Origin: Actinomycetota bacterium
GTDB taxonomy: Bacteria; Actinomycetota; Thermoleophilia; Solirubrobacterales; Solirubrobacteraceae
Assembly (NCBI GenBank): GCA_009699615.1
Contig: WLNV01000077.1
Coordinates: 1 to 7,144 of the forward strand
Direction of reading: 5' to 3'
Length of the DNA: 7,144 nucleotides
This document shows positions 5,643 to 7,144 of this stretch, one piece after another. The stretch's first letter is position 1; each line of letters starts with the position of its first letter. A model generated the notes under the pieces. The model searched no databases and was not told the DNA's origin. It saw only the letters and a list, made by a program, of their open reading frames with translations. The position numbers and the translations under genes are program-made.

Positions 5643-7144
5643 ATGATTGAACGCAGCAAAGCGGTCGAGATTCTCGCCGCGCAAGCTTTCGACGTCGTCG
5701 TGATCGGCGGCGGGATCACAGGCGCCGGAGTAGCGCTCGACGCAGCAACACGCGGCTACACGGTCGCGCTGATCGAGCGCGCCGACTTTTCGTCGGGCAC
5801 CTCGAGCCGCTCGTCGAAGCTCGTTCACGGTGGTCTGCGCTACTTGCAGCAGTTCGATCTGGGGCTCGTCCGCGAAGCCCTGCTCGAGCGTCAGATAATG
5901 GTCCGCCTGGCACCGCATCTGGTCAAGCCGTTGCCGATGATCGTTCCGGCATTTGACGACGAGCGGCCCGATCGCAGGCTCGGCATGGGGCTCAACCTTT
6001 ATGACGTGATGGCCGTCGACAGTCTGCGCGGTCGACGCAAGAAGGGTGATCAGCCGGAGGACGAGTTCGGTGGAGACTGGTCTCCTGAGCGCCATCGGAT
6101 GATCGATGGGGCCGAGGTGATTGAACGAGCTCCTGCTCTCGCTGCCCGAAACCCCACGGGGGGATATCTCTTCTACGACTGTCAGACCGACGACTCCCGG
6201 CTGGTTCTCACGGCGCTGGAGGAGGCGGAGCGCTTCGGAGCGGTCTTCGCCAATCGGATCGAGGCGACCGGGCTGGTTGAGAAGAACGGTCGTGCCCGCG
6301 GGATTTCGGTACGCGACGTCGAGAGTGGCAGCGACTTCGAGATCCGCGCCGACAACGTCGTCAATGCGACCGGCGTGTGGGCAGATCGGCTGCGCCCTGA
6401 GGAGCTCCACGATGAGGCGGGTCTACCGGTGATTCGGCCCAGCCGGGGCACGCACATCACTGTTGCCAACGAGAGCCTTCCGCTCAACGATGGCGTCATC
6501 GTCCCCGCAGGGGAGGGGCGATCGATCTTCGCGCTGCCGTGGCTTGGCTCAACATTGATCGGGACGACCGACAATGATTACGACGAAACCGATCTCGATC
6601 ACATCAGTCCGTCGCAGGCGGATATCGAGTACCTGCTTGAAGCAACGAACCAGTTCTTCGCAGCCGACCTTGGCGTCGGTGACATCAGCGGAGCCTTCGC
6701 TGGAGTACGGCCGCTGATCGCAACCGGCGACCCGAAGAAGTCGGTCGACATCTCGCGCCGCGCCGAGCTTTACGAAACCGGGAGCGGCATGATCACGATC
6801 ACAGGCGGAAAGCTGACCACCTGGCGGCGGATGGCGAAGATGGCGGTCGATCGGATCGTCGAACGCGATTCGCGTGAAGCCCCTTGTCGGACCGAGGAGA
6901 TCCCGCTCGGACAGGCGGTCGACGCTGACGATCTGCCGCGCGTCGAGGGCGTTCCGGATGAGGCGTACGAGCAGCTCGCCGGGCGCTACGGGTATCGAGC
7001 GCGTGACGTCCTTGCTGTCGCCGCCGAGCGCGGGGAGTGGGCGCAGCCGATAGTCGATGATGGCCCGACCGACCTACTCGCCGAAGTGGTCTTTGCCGCC
7101 CGCCACGAGCAGGCGAGGAGCGTTGGTGACGCGCTGCTGCGCCG
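5643..7144 (+). CDS. glpD: Aerobic-type glycerol-3-phosphate dehydrogenase, FAD-dependent, 3'-partial
   Basis: Oxidises sn-glycerol 3-phosphate to dihydroxyacetone phosphate at the membrane and passes electrons through FAD to quinone. It serves glycerol and lipid catabolism. Five hundred codons are open from the ATG at 5643 to the right edge with no stop. The FAD Rossmann motif GGGITG is at 22-27, with the ribose-binding Glu45 at the end of the second strand. The family-specific SSRSSKLVHGGLRYLQ is at 54-69. GTTDND lies near 313-318, GVRPL with Arg356 at 354-358, and TGGKLTTWR at 387-395. From about residue 415 the C-terminal helical domain (DAO_C type) begins with EEIPLG and continues past RYGYRARDV. 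Family members run about 500-585 residues, so only the end of that domain should be missing. The start is supported by a short N-terminal helix before the FAD strand, as in other actinomycete homologues. No clear Shine-Dalgarno sequence precedes it. Confidence 0.95.
   Translation, partial: MIERSKAVEILAAQAFDVVVIGGGITGAGVALDAATRGYTVALIERADFSSGTSSRSSKLVHGGLRYLQQFDLGLVREALLERQIMVRLAPHLVKPLPMIVPAFDDERPDRRLGMGLNLYDVMAVDSLRGRRKKGDQPEDEFGGDWSPERHRMIDGAEVIERAPALAARNPTGGYLFYDCQTDDSRLVLTALEEAERFGAVFANRIEATGLVEKNGRARGISVRDVESGSDFEIRADNVVNATGVWADRLRPEELHDEAGLPVIRPSRGTHITVANESLPLNDGVIVPAGEGRSIFALPWLGSTLIGTTDNDYDETDLDHISPSQADIEYLLEATNQFFAADLGVGDISGAFAGVRPLIATGDPKKSVDISRRAELYETGSGMITITGGKLTTWRRMAKMAVDRIVERDSREAPCRTEEIPLGQAVDADDLPRVEGVPDEAYEQLAGRYGYRARDVLAVAAERGEWAQPIVDDGPTDLLAEVVFAARHEQARSVGDALLR

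Noticed and set aside
5589..6410. Long minus-strand open frame opposite glpD (273 codons)
   Set aside because: The + strand here encodes a clear FAD-dependent dehydrogenase with all its motifs. The antisense frame has no recognisable motif and is a by-product of G+C-rich codon use.

Overview
The window is high-G+C, densely coded DNA with every supported gene on the + strand. Three things suggest an actinomycete: the G+C bias, the ECF-type vitamin transporter, and the three-subunit (PntAA/PntAB/PntB) transhydrogenase. The deep-branching Thermoleophilia (Solirubrobacter/Conexibacter-like) are my best guess, but this is an inference from gene content and codon style, not from a marker gene.

Left part (1-2623): the end of an energy-coupling-factor (ECF) vitamin-importer operon. 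A tandem ATPase gene enters from the left edge. The tail of its first nucleotide-binding domain and all of its second are visible. It overlaps by four bases (ATGA) a 526-codon gene that is the most unusual object here. Residues 1-195 of that protein are an ECF substrate-binding membrane (S) component. An extra membrane segment with a signal-peptidase-like site follows at 218-240. The rest (about 246-516) is an alpha/alpha-toroid of roughly six QNxDGG-type repeats, the fold of squalene/prenyltransferase proteins and of the cobalamin carriers intrinsic factor and transcobalamin. The sequence supports a membrane S component with its own exported ligand-binding toroid. A corrinoid substrate is a hypothesis.

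Middle part (2696-5592): a compact operon for the proton-translocating NAD(P) transhydrogenase in its split form. pntAA encodes the soluble NAD(H)-binding domain I, pntAB a three-helix membrane piece, and pntB the remaining membrane helices plus the NADP(H)-binding domain III. pntAB has a perfect Shine-Dalgarno sequence overlapping the pntAA stop codon, and pntAB and pntB overlap by four bases. Together they use the proton-motive force to reduce NADP+ with NADH.

Right part (5643-7144): an FAD-dependent glycerol-3-phosphate dehydrogenase (glpD) that runs off the right edge. It delivers electrons from glycerol 3-phosphate to the quinone pool. It lies 50 bases after pntB and could be its own unit or a read-through product. 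The only gaps between genes are 72 and 50 bases. I see no RNA genes, insertion sequences, CRISPR arrays, riboswitches or convincing terminators.
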